Source: Saprospiraceae bacterium (GTDB taxonomy: Bacteria; Bacteroidota; Bacteroidia; Chitinophagales; Saprospiraceae). From it: 59,964 nucleotides of DNA. The stretch lies in contig JAIBCG010000009.1 of assembly GCA_019694295.1 (NCBI GenBank), positions 1 through 59,964 on the forward strand. Direction: 5' to 3'. The position numbers were made by a program, and so were the translations under genes. Under the pieces are notes generated by a model that saw nothing but the letters and a program-made list of their open reading frames with translations, did no database searches and was not told where the DNA came from. Positions 50,991 through 59,876 of the stretch are shown one piece after another (positions within the stretch are counted from its first letter, which is position 1; every line of letters starts with the position of its first letter).

Positions 50991-51857
50991 TTAACGCCAG
51001 CTTCTTGAAATGCCAAGGTTTATGCCGTAATATGGAAAATCAACTATTCCTTTTACAAATTCAATCATAAACCTACCATGCTCCATTTTTCTGAACAGAG
51101 ATACCTTGCCTATAATTGGGCGGTCGCCATGCTTCAGATAGGCAATGAATCCGTAGAGCTCTGGCTTTAGATACCAAGCTTTTCCAAGATGTTGGTCGAG
51201 TGAAAAGTCAAATATATAGGCATCATCCTGCGGGTGATCACCGTCAAATGTCTGCCAGGCCGTGAATCCGCTTACTGCATGTACCATGGTGTTTTTGTTG
51301 CCAAATGAAATAGCATAATTGAAGAAATACTGTGGCGAATCGGTAAAGCGTGCGAGATCGAGGCGGCCACCGGTAGCGGTTTTGAGGCCTACCTGTATAG
51401 CCATAGCTGGTTTTGACTTTATTTTTCCGGTAAACAGAACATTCAGATCGCCGGCTGCCCATTTGTCGTAATATCCGATCCAGAAAATCTTTCTTTCGGT
51501 CTTCAGTTCATGTGATGTGTTGAAATATTCGACCGGTACACCGGATACTTGTAGCGATGCAAATTTCCCGAAGGGTATATTCACTGACAAATAAGGATTG
51601 AGCGTTATTTCTCCTTTTGTGAAATAAGAATTGGCCTTTACTTCCAAGGTATATTGTGTATCAAGAATGCCCGTAAATCCACTTGCGTAATAGAAGGCAT
51701 TCGGGCCCATCCGAGCCGGTTTGATATCGATGTAATATTTGTAATGCGTTTTTTGGTCCCAGCCTACATTATTGGCCCACCAATCGTGCGTCTGTGCGAA
51801 CAAGTTGCTTATCTGAATGAAAATTAAGCCAATAAAAAGATTATTTTTTAGTTTCAT
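50991..51857 (-). CDS. Predicted outer-membrane or secreted beta-barrel-like protein
   Basis: This 288-aa protein has a signal peptide (FIGLIFIQISNLFAQ) followed by regular short beta-strand segments rich in aromatic residues (YYASGFTG, YFFNYAISFG, KVSLFRKMEH). It ends in an aromatic-rich strand (YYGINLGISRSWR). The pattern fits a small outer-membrane barrel. I do not recognise a family. Its start overlaps the stop of the DinB-family gene by 4 bp (ATGA), so the two are translationally coupled. Confidence 0.6.
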   Translation of the reverse strand: MKLKNNLFIGLIFIQISNLFAQTHDWWANNVGWDQKTHYKYYIDIKPARMGPNAFYYASGFTGILDTQYTLEVKANSYFTKGEITLNPYLSVNIPFGKFASLQVSGVPVEYFNTSHELKTERKIFWIGYYDKWAAGDLNVLFTGKIKSKPAMAIQVGLKTATGGRLDLARFTDSPQYFFNYAISFGNKNTMVHAVSGFTAWQTFDGDHPQDDAYIFDFSLDQHLGKAWYLKPELYGFIAYLKHGDRPIIGKVSLFRKMEHGRFMIEFVKGIVDFPYYGINLGISRSWR

Positions 51858-52378
51858 GCGAAACTGTATTTCTCCCTTAATACCTGAATATGATGCCTGG
51901 CATGACCAACGATGACAAAGCCTATTGACTTGGCCGTTATTTGTTGGGCATTGGCATATCCGACCCTTTCGGCTTCTTTTTTGGTCATATTCTTAAAAAG
52001 GCTTATGCTTGCGTTGCGTACCGATTTGAATTCTGCTACGAGTGATGACAAAGATCTCTTGGCAGCCTGCGAATTTTCGATATATCCTGTTTGGTCAAAG
52101 CCTGGAAGGTGCGTGCGGTCGCCTCTTGATGCCCGGAGTGCCCTATATGACATAATACGTTCTGTATCAATGATATGTAGTAATATTTCACGAGGAGTCC
52201 ATTTGCCTTCTGCATAGCGGAAATCCCAGTCGGCTTGCTTATTGGAACTCAGAAAGTCAAGTACCATTGCAGTATCATTTTTGATGGCTGTCATCAGGTC
52301 TTCCTCTGTCACCAGCTTGATATAATCTTCATAGTAAAAAGGAAAATCGCCAGTCTTTGGATAGGTAAGCTTAGCCAT
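51854..52378 (-). CDS. DinB-family protein
   Basis: This 174-aa four-helix protein has the DinB-type metal His residues in HIIDTERIMSYR and VGHARHHIQVL. Family members include bacillithiol- and mycothiol-dependent transferases and stress-induced hydrolases; this one's substrate is unknown. It is 7 bp downstream of trmD and overlaps the next gene by 4 bp, within a five-gene operon. Confidence 0.85.
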   Translation of the reverse strand: MAKLTYPKTGDFPFYYEDYIKLVTEEDLMTAIKNDTAMVLDFLSSNKQADWDFRYAEGKWTPREILLHIIDTERIMSYRALRASRGDRTHLPGFDQTGYIENSQAAKRSLSSLVAEFKSVRNASISLFKNMTKKEAERVGYANAQQITAKSIGFVIVGHARHHIQVLREKYSFA

Positions 52379-52385
52379 ATTATTT

Positions 52386-53060
52386 TTATTTTAACAGATC
52401 TGGTCGGCGCTTTCTGGTACGTTCGTACGACTGTTCAGTGCGCCATTCATCAATAAGTTTGTCATTGCCCGAAAGTAGAATGTCCGGTACTTTCATCCCG
52501 TTGAAATCTGCCGGGCGGGTATATACAGGCGGAGCGAGCAATCCGTCCTGAAACGAATCAAAGAGGGCAGAAGTCTCATCGTTGAGTACGCCCGGTATCA
52601 CTCTGGTAACACTGTCCACGAGTACTGCAGCTGCCAGCTCGCCACCCGACAGAACGTAGTCGCCAATGGACACTTCAAGCGTTACATACTTTTCGCGTAT
52701 GCGTTCGTCAATTCCTTTGTAGTGTCCACAGATGATTATCAGGTTTCCTTGCAGTGATAGTCGGTTAACAAGCCCCTGTGTGAGCTGTTCGCCATCCGGC
52801 GTCACGTAAATGATATGGTCGTATGTACGTACATTAGTCAATGACTCGATGCAGGCTGCGAGTGGTTCGCACATCATTACCATTCCGGCACCGCCGCCAT
52901 ACTGATAATCATCCAGTTGTTTGGTACGACCCAAGCCATAATCGCGTAGGTTATGTATGTGGAACGACACCAGCCCCTTATCAACAGCCCTTTGCATGAT
53001 AGAGTGATGCAAAGGGCCGTGAAGTAATTCGGGTAATACCGTGATGATATCGAATCTCAC
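52386..53060 (-). CDS. trmD: tRNA (guanine(37)-N1)-methyltransferase TrmD
   Basis: The 224-aa length is normal. TrmD methylates G37 of tRNAs using SAM and has a trefoil-knot SPOUT fold. Hallmarks are [25 protein letters not shown], the knot motif [11 protein letters not shown] and [13 protein letters not shown], and a C-terminal [17 protein letters not shown]. It overlaps no neighbour; the FKBP gene ends 8 bp upstream. The usual rpsP-rimM-trmD-rplS context is absent here. Confidence 0.97.
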   Translation of the reverse strand: MRFDIITVLPELLHGPLHHSIMQRAVDKGLVSFHIHNLRDYGLGRTKQLDDYQYGGGAGMVMMCEPLAACIESLTNVRTYDHIIYVTPDGEQLTQGLVNRLSLQGNLIIICGHYKGIDERIREKYVTLEVSIGDYVLSGGELAAAVLVDSVTRVIPGVLNDETSALFDSFQDGLLAPPVYTRPADFNGMKVPDILLSGNDKLIDEWRTEQSYERTRKRRPDLLK

Positions 53061-53068
53061 CGGGTTAA

Positions 53069-53731
53069 TTATTTTGCTATTTCAAGGAGTTCTACTTCAA
53101 AGATGAGTGTTGAGTATGGTTTAATCTGGCCACCTGCACCTCTTTCGCCGTAAGCAAGATCATAAGGTACAAACAGTTTCCACTTTGAGCCAACAGGCAT
53201 CAGTTGCAATGCTTCTGTCCAGCCTTTGATAACGCCACTGACCGGGAAGGTGGCAGGCTCACCTCTTCTAACTGAGCTGTCAAATTCTTCACCATTGATG
53301 AGTGTACCTACATAATGTGTAGTAACTTTGTCGCTAAGCTTTGGCTTTGGCCCGGTTCCTTCCTTGATGACCATGTACTGCAAGCCGCTTGGCAATGTTA
53401 CAACACCTGGTTTTTTTCCGTTTTCTGCCAAAAATTTCTTTCCTTCTTCAATAGCCGGACCTGCCTCTGCTTGTGCAGCTTTCTGAAGGTAATCATTTAC
53501 GATTTTTCCTGCCTGATCAGATGAAATGGCAAGTTGTTTGCCCTCAATGGCATCCTTAAGCCCAGCCGTGATAGACGAAGCATCCAGATTTTTGAAACCC
53601 TGATTTTTTAAATTTTGCCCGACCAAGACGCCGAGACTGTAACTTACTGAATCCATTTTAAGATTTGATTTTTGTGCAAATGCCATCATTGACACACTGC
53701 ATAACATGATTAATAAAGAGATTTTTTTCAT
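53069..53731 (-). CDS. FKBP-type peptidyl-prolyl cis-trans isomerase
   Basis: This 220-aa protein has a signal peptide ([15 protein letters not shown]), an FKBP N-terminal dimerisation domain (residues 25-115), and a catalytic FKBP domain ([64 protein letters not shown]). It assists folding of exported proteins in the periplasm. It lies between the M20 peptidase and trmD genes. Confidence 0.93.
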   Translation of the reverse strand: MKKISLLIMLCSVSMMAFAQKSNLKMDSVSYSLGVLVGQNLKNQGFKNLDASSITAGLKDAIEGKQLAISSDQAGKIVNDYLQKAAQAEAGPAIEEGKKFLAENGKKPGVVTLPSGLQYMVIKEGTGPKPKLSDKVTTHYVGTLINGEEFDSSVRRGEPATFPVSGVIKGWTEALQLMPVGSKWKLFVPYDLAYGERGAGGQIKPYSTLIFEVELLEIAK

Positions 53732-53770
53732 TTGTCGAAAGTTGTGATTTGATTTAAAAACGCTTGTGAA

Positions 53771-55159
53771 TTATTTTTTCAATTGCGAATAGTATTGGTA
53801 ATAATATGGTATGGTCTCAATGCCTTTATAAAAATTGAATAAGCCGAAGTGCTCATTTGGAGAATGTAGTGCATCAGAATCGAGGCCGAAGCCCATCAAG
53901 ACACTTTTGATACCAAGTACTTCTTCAAATAAAGCTATTATAGGTATGCTTCCGCCACTTCTGGTAGGTATCGGGTCTTTGCCAAAGGTCTTTTTCATAG
54001 CCATTTCTGCCGCCTTGTATTCAAGAGAGTTTGTAGGTACTACCACAGGTTTACCTCCATGGTGAGGTTTTACTTTTACAGTAACAGAAGCAGGAGCAAT
54101 GGCTTCAAAATATTTCTGAAACAAAGCAGTGATGGCTTCCGGCCTTTGATGTGGCACAAGGCGCATACTTATCTTGGCATAAGCCTTTGATGGCAATACT
54201 GTCTTGGCTCCTTCACCGATATAGCCTCCCCAGATACCATTGACATCAAGTGTGGGTCTTATGCCTGTGCGTTCGATGGTGGTGTAGCCGGCTTCGCCTT
54301 CAATATCATTAATATCTAAATCTTGCTTGTATGCTTCAAGGTCAAAAGGGGTTTTGCCAAGTGCTGCTCGTTCTTCAGAACTGAGTTCGAGTAAATCATC
54401 ATAGAAGCCCGGAATGGTAATGTGTTTATTAGCATCTTTTAACGATGCTATCATTTCGCACAATACGTTGATTGGGTTGGCTACTGCTCCTCCGTAAATG
54501 CCGCTGTGCAGGTCGCGGTTGGCACCTGTTACTTCTACCTCAACATAAGACAGCCCTCTCAGGCCGGCATCAATGGAAGGTGTGTCGTTGGCAATGATAC
54601 CTGTATCGGAAACCAAAATCACGTCAGCCTTGAGCAGATCTTTGTGTTGCCTGCAGAATGGACCAAGATTAGGCGAGCCTACTTCTTCTTCTCCTTCAAT
54701 CATAAACTTGACGTTGCAGGGCAATTCGCTACTGCTGACCATTGCTTCGAATGCCTTAACGTGCATCCAAACCTGACCTTTGTCATCACATGAGCCTCTT
54801 GCAAAAATGGCACCTTCCGGGTGTATATCGGTTGTCTTTATAACAGGTTCAAAAGGTGGCGATGTCCACAGCTCGAGCGGATCTGGTGGCTGTACGTCAT
54901 AATGTCCGTACACAAGGATGGTAGGTAGAGAAGGATCAAGTATTTTCTCTGCATATACCACAGGATGTCCGTCTGTCTGCATTACCTGTGCCTTGTCAGC
55001 ACCTGCTTTGAGAAATGAGTTGCAGATAAAATTAGCTGTCGCTACCATATCATCCTTATGCTTCGAATCAGCACTAACTGAAGGAATTCGGAGCAATTCG
55101 AACAATTCATCCAGAAAGCGTTGTTTATTTTTTAAAATGTAGTCTTGTGTAACGTCCAT
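53771..55159 (-). CDS. M20-family dipeptidase
   Basis: This 462-aa protein has the M20 metallopeptidase motifs: VYGHYDVQPPDP (metal His and Asp), RGSCDDKGQVWMH, FMIEGEEEVGSPN (catalytic Glu and metal ligand), VSDTG, and the C-terminal HSPNEHFGLFNF. It is cytosolic, with no signal. The dimerisation domain is in the middle (about residues 190-330). It is the first gene of the operon M20-FKBP-TrmD-DinB-outer membrane protein. Confidence 0.93.
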   Translation of the reverse strand: MDVTQDYILKNKQRFLDELFELLRIPSVSADSKHKDDMVATANFICNSFLKAGADKAQVMQTDGHPVVYAEKILDPSLPTILVYGHYDVQPPDPLELWTSPPFEPVIKTTDIHPEGAIFARGSCDDKGQVWMHVKAFEAMVSSSELPCNVKFMIEGEEEVGSPNLGPFCRQHKDLLKADVILVSDTGIIANDTPSIDAGLRGLSYVEVEVTGANRDLHSGIYGGAVANPINVLCEMIASLKDANKHITIPGFYDDLLELSSEERAALGKTPFDLEAYKQDLDINDIEGEAGYTTIERTGIRPTLDVNGIWGGYIGEGAKTVLPSKAYAKISMRLVPHQRPEAITALFQKYFEAIAPASVTVKVKPHHGGKPVVVPTNSLEYKAAEMAMKKTFGKDPIPTRSGGSIPIIALFEEVLGIKSVLMGFGLDSDALHSPNEHFGLFNFYKGIETIPYYYQYYSQLKK

Positions 55160-55181
55160 TTGGCAAACAAAATTTAAGGTA

Positions 55182-55189
55182 CAAAGATA
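55182..55189 (-). promoter_or_regulatory. -7 promoter element of the M20-FKBP-trmD operon
   Basis: TATCTTTG on the minus strand, 23 bp upstream of the M20 start. A perfect TAnnTTTG. Confidence 0.55.
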
Positions 55190-55321
55190 GAAATTTTTTA
55201 TTCCTTAACGGATAAAATTGGAATTGAGTATCTGTACTGTGTTATAGCTTTCTTAAAGTACCTACACATTATTAACCTTCACAGGTACGCACAATTTGAT
55301 TTCAAATTAAGAAGTAAAGTG

Positions 55322-55329
55322 TAAATTTG
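55322..55329 (+). promoter_or_regulatory. -7 promoter element, possibly for a leaderless transcript
   Basis: TAAATTTG ends only 4 bp before the ATG at 55334. The implied start point would be at or next to the start codon. The 174-bp divergent region also carries AATTGAGTATCTGTACTGTG, similar to 46-70. Confidence 0.45.
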
Positions 55330-55333
55330 CCTG

Positions 55334-56542
55334 ATGAAATGGAAGGTTCGAATATTTTTTTCACATTTTGCTCCAATTTTACTTGCGACCATTGTTGCTA
55401 TAATAGTATTTCTCCCGGATGTGCATGCTCAACAAATAGAACAAAACCAAAAGGGCGACTGGATATTAATCAATAAAGATGGCTCAACTCGCATCTTAAA
55501 CCCTGCGAACAAGTCAGATTTAAAACTGCTGAACACCGAACCAGCCTATGTCAGGAGTAGTTTTCTGACGGAATTGGCAGATAAAATCACCCAAGACCTT
55601 AAGGAATCAGAAAATAAAATCCAGCTCAACAATATTGAATCAGAAAGATTAAGAATAAACCGCGATCTGCTTGAACAAACACTCAAAACCGAAAAAGAGG
55701 AACTTGGAGAAGCCGAAATAAACCAAACCCGTAAGCAAATCAATGAACTTAAAATTATAATTTCTTACCTAAAAAAAGAGAATTTGCAATATCAAAATGA
55801 TATAGAAAACTTGAAGTCATTGTTGAAAATTTCGGGTCCGAAACAGATTGAAGCATACAGGACTTTTTGTGCCGAGCGCGACAAAAAACACAAACCACCA
55901 CCTATATTGAACAACCCGAACATAAAAAGACAGGTATTACCAAATGCCGGTAAATCTATTGACAACATACCACCCGATTCAAGACCCGCTCTCAAAGATT
56001 ACGCAAGGTATGTGCCAACTGAAGATGTAATGGTAAAACCGCCGGTAAGGCCATGCCAGATCGAATTTGAAGGCGAAGATGAGTTTATGGGAAAGCGCAG
56101 GAAAGACCATGCTGCTCAGGTATTGTTTTTTTACACTCCTGCACCTTTGACAAAAAATTACCCGGACAGCGAATATCTTACCTGCAAGGCGGCTCTATCA
56201 GTAGTGAGTGGGGGTAGTATGTTTCTTAATCTGTATTTTTATATAGCAGTGAATGATGCAGGAAGGCTGTTTGGCGGATTCGAAAAGGGAAGTATTATCA
56301 ACCTCAAATTTCTGGATGGAGACAATATAGCCATCATTAACAACAGAAATGACCCCGGGCTCTACGATCCTGTAAGCAAAACGATGATGTTCAGGGCGCA
56401 GTGTAATCTTGGTGCTGCTGCACAAGACAAAATATCAAGTAAATCTTTAGATAAAATCAGAGTTACCTGGCAAACCGGCTACGAAGACTACGACGTGTTC
56501 GATGTCGATTCGTTGATGCGCCAAGCAAAATGTATTCAATAG
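55334..56542 (+). CDS. Secreted coiled-coil protein of unknown function
   Basis: This 402-aa protein has an N-terminal signal (ILLATIVAIIVFLPDVHAQ). An early LINKDGSTRILNP strand is followed by a long Glu/Lys/Leu/Asn-rich coiled coil (residues 65-165). The C-terminal 200 residues form a beta-rich domain with several Cys (ending RQAKCIQ). There is no T9SS domain. I do not recognise the family. The MiaE gene starts 4 bp after its stop, so the two are probably co-transcribed. Confidence 0.7.
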   Translation: MKWKVRIFFSHFAPILLATIVAIIVFLPDVHAQQIEQNQKGDWILINKDGSTRILNPANKSDLKLLNTEPAYVRSSFLTELADKITQDLKESENKIQLNNIESERLRINRDLLEQTLKTEKEELGEAEINQTRKQINELKIIISYLKKENLQYQNDIENLKSLLKISGPKQIEAYRTFCAERDKKHKPPPILNNPNIKRQVLPNAGKSIDNIPPDSRPALKDYARYVPTEDVMVKPPVRPCQIEFEGEDEFMGKRRKDHAAQVLFFYTPAPLTKNYPDSEYLTCKAALSVVSGGSMFLNLYFYIAVNDAGRLFGGFEKGSIINLKFLDGDNIAIINNRNDPGLYDPVSKTMMFRAQCNLGAAAQDKISSKSLDKIRVTWQTGYEDYDVFDVDSLMRQAKCIQ

Positions 56543-56546
56543 TATT

Positions 56547-57128
56547 ATGTTAGGATTAAAATTGACAACCGACCCGCGTTGGGTTAATCTGGCAGAAAAA
56601 AGCCTTGAAGATATACTCACAGACCATGCATACTGTGAACAAAAAGCTGCTACTTCGGCCATTACACTCATTCAGATATTTCCTGAAAAAGAAGAAATGG
56701 TAAAAGAACTGGCACCTATAGTTACCGAAGAGTGGGCTCACTTCAGAATGGTACTGAACGAACTCGAAAAACGCAATTTGAAACTCGGCAGGCAACGCAA
56801 AGACGAATATGTCAATAATCTTCAGAAATTTCAGCTCAAAGGTGGCAACCGCAAAAACTGGCTGACCGAAAAACTGCTGACCTGCGCCCTGATAGAAGCA
56901 AGAAGCTGTGAGCGATTCAGGTTGCTGTCACTTGAGCTGGCAGATGAGTCGCTCCGCAATTTTTACCACAAACTCATGATATCAGAAGCCGGCCACTATA
57001 GATTATTTCTTGATCTGGCAAAGAAATACAACGATGAAGCATACGTTAAGAAAAGATTGCAGGAATATCTGGATTATGAAGCAGAAATGATAGCTACGTT
57101 GGAACTAAGAGGCGACCGCGTGCATTAA
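56547..57128 (+). CDS. miaE: tRNA-(ms2io6A)-hydroxylase, MiaE-like
   Basis: This 193-aa protein has the MiaE di-iron helical bundle: ILTDHAYCEQKAA, VTEEWAHFRMVLNELEKR, LIEARSCERFRLL and ISEAGHYRLFLDLAKKY supply Glu/His ligands. MiaE hydroxylates the prenyl group of modified A37 in tRNA. The full family length is present. The gene sits between the coiled-coil protein (4 bp) and a lipoprotein gene (22 bp). Confidence 0.9.
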   Translation: MLGLKLTTDPRWVNLAEKSLEDILTDHAYCEQKAATSAITLIQIFPEKEEMVKELAPIVTEEWAHFRMVLNELEKRNLKLGRQRKDEYVNNLQKFQLKGGNRKNWLTEKLLTCALIEARSCERFRLLSLELADESLRNFYHKLMISEAGHYRLFLDLAKKYNDEAYVKKRLQEYLDYEAEMIATLELRGDRVH

Positions 57129-57150
57129 TATTAAAAGACAAGAAATATTT

Positions 57151-57780
57151 ATGAAACATCTTAAAACAACCCTCCCATTTATGGCTACAATTATTCTATT
57201 CTCCTGCGGACAATTCACCGACCCAAGAAAAGAATATGCCGGTGACTATACGGTAAGAATAGAACTCGACAAAAAATTAATATCAGATGAAGCCGTACAG
57301 GATACGATCAACTCAAAAATGGCAGAACTGAAGGAAAAACTAGCAAAGGCAGAGACTGAGATGAAAGACAGCTTCAACCTCGAAAGTATAGACACCACCA
57401 CACCTGAAGGCAGAATGGAGTATGCAGCCAAATCATTTGCCAAAGGTATGACAGGCTTATTGAGCCCATTGGGTGAGCTAGGTAAGTCATTTGGTGAAAT
57501 GGGTGCCGGATATGCAAAAGGCGGTATCGCTATGTTAAACGATTTGGTTGGCAAGATGAAATTTAATGTATCGCTCAATGCTAACGGAACCATCAATACA
57601 GATTATGACAGCGTCGATGTACTCGGCACACGTAACTCAACCTGGAATATTGAAGACAACAAATTTCGACTCATCTCTAAAGATAATAAGATACAAAGTT
57701 TTGACATTGTAAGCAAAAAAGAAGACGGGTTTGTATTGCGAAAGGACGAAAATACCAAACTGATCTTCGAGAAAAAATAA
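57151..57780 (+). CDS. Hypothetical lipoprotein
   Basis: This 209-aa protein has a lipoprotein signal (LFSCGQ, mature Cys19). An amphipathic helical region follows (residues 45-140), with Ala/Gly/Met-rich stretches such as AKSFAKGMTGLLSPLG and GAGYAKGGIAMLND. A C-terminal beta domain resembles small lipocalin-like folds (TWNIEDNKFRLISKDNKI). I do not recognise a family. It lies 22 bp downstream of miaE. Confidence 0.6.
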   Translation: MKHLKTTLPFMATIILFSCGQFTDPRKEYAGDYTVRIELDKKLISDEAVQDTINSKMAELKEKLAKAETEMKDSFNLESIDTTTPEGRMEYAAKSFAKGMTGLLSPLGELGKSFGEMGAGYAKGGIAMLNDLVGKMKFNVSLNANGTINTDYDSVDVLGTRNSTWNIEDNKFRLISKDNKIQSFDIVSKKEDGFVLRKDENTKLIFEKK

Positions 57781-57941
57781 TATTCAGCAACACATTGGAC
57801 AATTGCGGCCCAACGTGTTGGAAGAAATTATTCGCAAAATCGCATCTGCCTATCAAAAACAATCAAATTTTCCGGAAAAAATCAGCTTTATGTTTGTGAA
57901 GCAAGGGCTAAAGTATGGCAATAGCTGAGTTGTTAACATTT

Positions 57942-59489
57942 TTATTCTAAAGCCTCATTAATAATTTTAATGGCCGGGTTATGTTGAATGTAATCAGGCA
58001 GTTGTTGATTATGATGACTCTGAAAAGCAGCAAATGTATGACCTTTCTTCATTAGGCTATCCAGAGTAGATTCATCAGGAAACCAATGATAAGCATTTAC
58101 ATCTTTGTAAAACATTAATTCTACATCTTCAAAACTCTTGCAGTTCAGAATTACTCTGTTTTTCAATTTTCCGGCAACATCTAATTTTTTAAATATTTGG
58201 GTATTGTGAATTTTAGCATTTCTTGGCTGATTGTCATGAGACCTTTTGTCAGATATTTCCCAGGGTTTCAATGTTATAATTGAAGCCAATACAATCCATA
58301 GTATTAATATATATGGTTTTTGCTCATTAGAAACTCTAACAAAGCTCGTTATTATTCCTGAGGCAATGAGAATCCAGATGATGGAATTTACCGGAAATGT
58401 AAATGCAGGCATTTTTGTTTTCACAACAAAGGAAAAAAATGAATAAATAACCAGCACCATCGCTATTAGTGAACCCGAAAGCTTTTTATCAACTTGTTTG
58501 TCAGACAGAATAGCGTATGCGCCCAATAATATAAAAAGCAGTAGAGATACTCCATAAATATTGCTCATTTCTGCAAAATGAAACCAGATTGTGCCACCAT
58601 GTCCTTCTAAAGCCTCAAATATATGTTTGCTGTTATGTTTATACATGACGCTACTTTCGGCTGGAAAATAATGCATGATATACAATTGCCAGGGAACAAA
58701 CACCAGAAGACTTGTAAATACAGATACAACGAATAACTTCCATGGTTTGAAGTGAATTTTACCTTTGTTAGATAACAACTCGTACAGACCCCACCCACCA
58801 TAGATCAAAATTCCTGTCAGCCATTTGTTCAATACAGCACAACCGACAAAAATACCAATGAATATTGCCCACTTGAATGTTCTTCCAGATTGTAGATATC
58901 TAACAAAAGCCCAGATACTCGCCGTTACATAAAATGCAAAAGCTACATCATTTTGTTCAAGAGGAAATCTGCCGGAAGTAAGCTCAAGCTGGTAATTGGA
59001 AACTGCAAATAACAATGCTGCCACAAATGAAATATCAATGTTTTTAATCCATCTATTGGCTAAGTCATAGACAAAATATATTGAAATAGTTCCCATGATT
59101 ACTGAAGGGAGTCTCATAGCAACTTCATTGACACCAAAAAGTTTCATGGACAAGGCCATCTGCCAAAGGAATAAGGGCTGCTTGTGTACCCAGATGTGGT
59201 TACAACACCAATCCTCAATCTTAAATGCCATAATAGGATCAAGCCTCAACATGGGCGTTAAAGGGTGATGTATTAAATTTTTAGCTACCAGAGCATGAAA
59301 GCGCTCGTCCCAGTCTTGCAAAAACGGGTCAACTGCTGCCATAAATAACCGGAGTAAAAAGCCGGTTATCAGTAGTAAAAAAAGGGCACTCTGCGGTCTT
59401 TTCTGATTAAAATGGATATAAGTACTCAATATTACCAATAAGATAACTAAAACGAGAACCACATTTACCTGAGTCGAGTAAAATATCAA
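57942..59489 (-). CDS. GT39/ArnT-like membrane glycosyltransferase
   Basis: This 515-aa protein has about 11-12 TM helices and the PMT/ArnT first-loop motif DPFLQDWDERFHALVAKN, with the conserved acidic pair. Later features are KQPLFLWQMALSMKLFG, MRLPSVIMGTISIYFVY, and a C-terminal periplasmic domain. Such enzymes use a polyprenyl-phosphate sugar to glycosylate proteins or lipid A in the periplasm. Acceptor and sugar are unknown. It is monocistronic here; the 57781-57941 gap holds no gene that I can support. Confidence 0.85.
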   Translation of the reverse strand: MIFYSTQVNVVLVLVILLVILSTYIHFNQKRPQSALFLLLITGFLLRLFMAAVDPFLQDWDERFHALVAKNLIHHPLTPMLRLDPIMAFKIEDWCCNHIWVHKQPLFLWQMALSMKLFGVNEVAMRLPSVIMGTISIYFVYDLANRWIKNIDISFVAALLFAVSNYQLELTSGRFPLEQNDVAFAFYVTASIWAFVRYLQSGRTFKWAIFIGIFVGCAVLNKWLTGILIYGGWGLYELLSNKGKIHFKPWKLFVVSVFTSLLVFVPWQLYIMHYFPAESSVMYKHNSKHIFEALEGHGGTIWFHFAEMSNIYGVSLLLFILLGAYAILSDKQVDKKLSGSLIAMVLVIYSFFSFVVKTKMPAFTFPVNSIIWILIASGIITSFVRVSNEQKPYILILWIVLASIITLKPWEISDKRSHDNQPRNAKIHNTQIFKKLDVAGKLKNRVILNCKSFEDVELMFYKDVNAYHWFPDESTLDSLMKKGHTFAAFQSHHNQQLPDYIQHNPAIKIINEALE

Positions 59490-59711
59490 TTTCGATGTTG
59501 TTTTGTATTTGACTAAAAACCTGCGTAACCGTTAAAATGCAAAGTTACGACAGATGATGTCAAATTTTTTAAGAATCAATTGTTTAATCGACCATCTTCG
59601 AATGAATTAATATAGCCTTTTCCAAAAAAAGTTTACAGGTTAAAAATTAAATGCTGTTATCAGCTTACAGTTGTTTTTTAGTCTTGACATTGGTTTACTT
59701 TTTTGTCTATT

Positions 59712-59730
59712 TTTACACAATTTGTGTAAA
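59712..59730. repeat. Dyad TTTACACA-N3-TGTGTAAA, copy 2 of 2
   Basis: Perfect 8-bp arms. The reverse complement with flanks (AGGTTTACACAAATTGTGTA) closely matches copy 1 at 23234. It lies about 150 bp from the end of a possible transposase gene. The remaining 59490-59876 region has no gene that I can support. Confidence 0.5.
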
Positions 59731-59876
59731 CCTATTCTAGGACAAGACAGTTGGCTGTGATACCAATGTTACAGATTTTCTCACATCTCCATTCTCACAT
59801 CTCACTTTTAATTTTTAATCTCAAATGCAAAGTAAAGGTATTCTATGGTAAAAACCAAGCACTCACATTATTTTTT

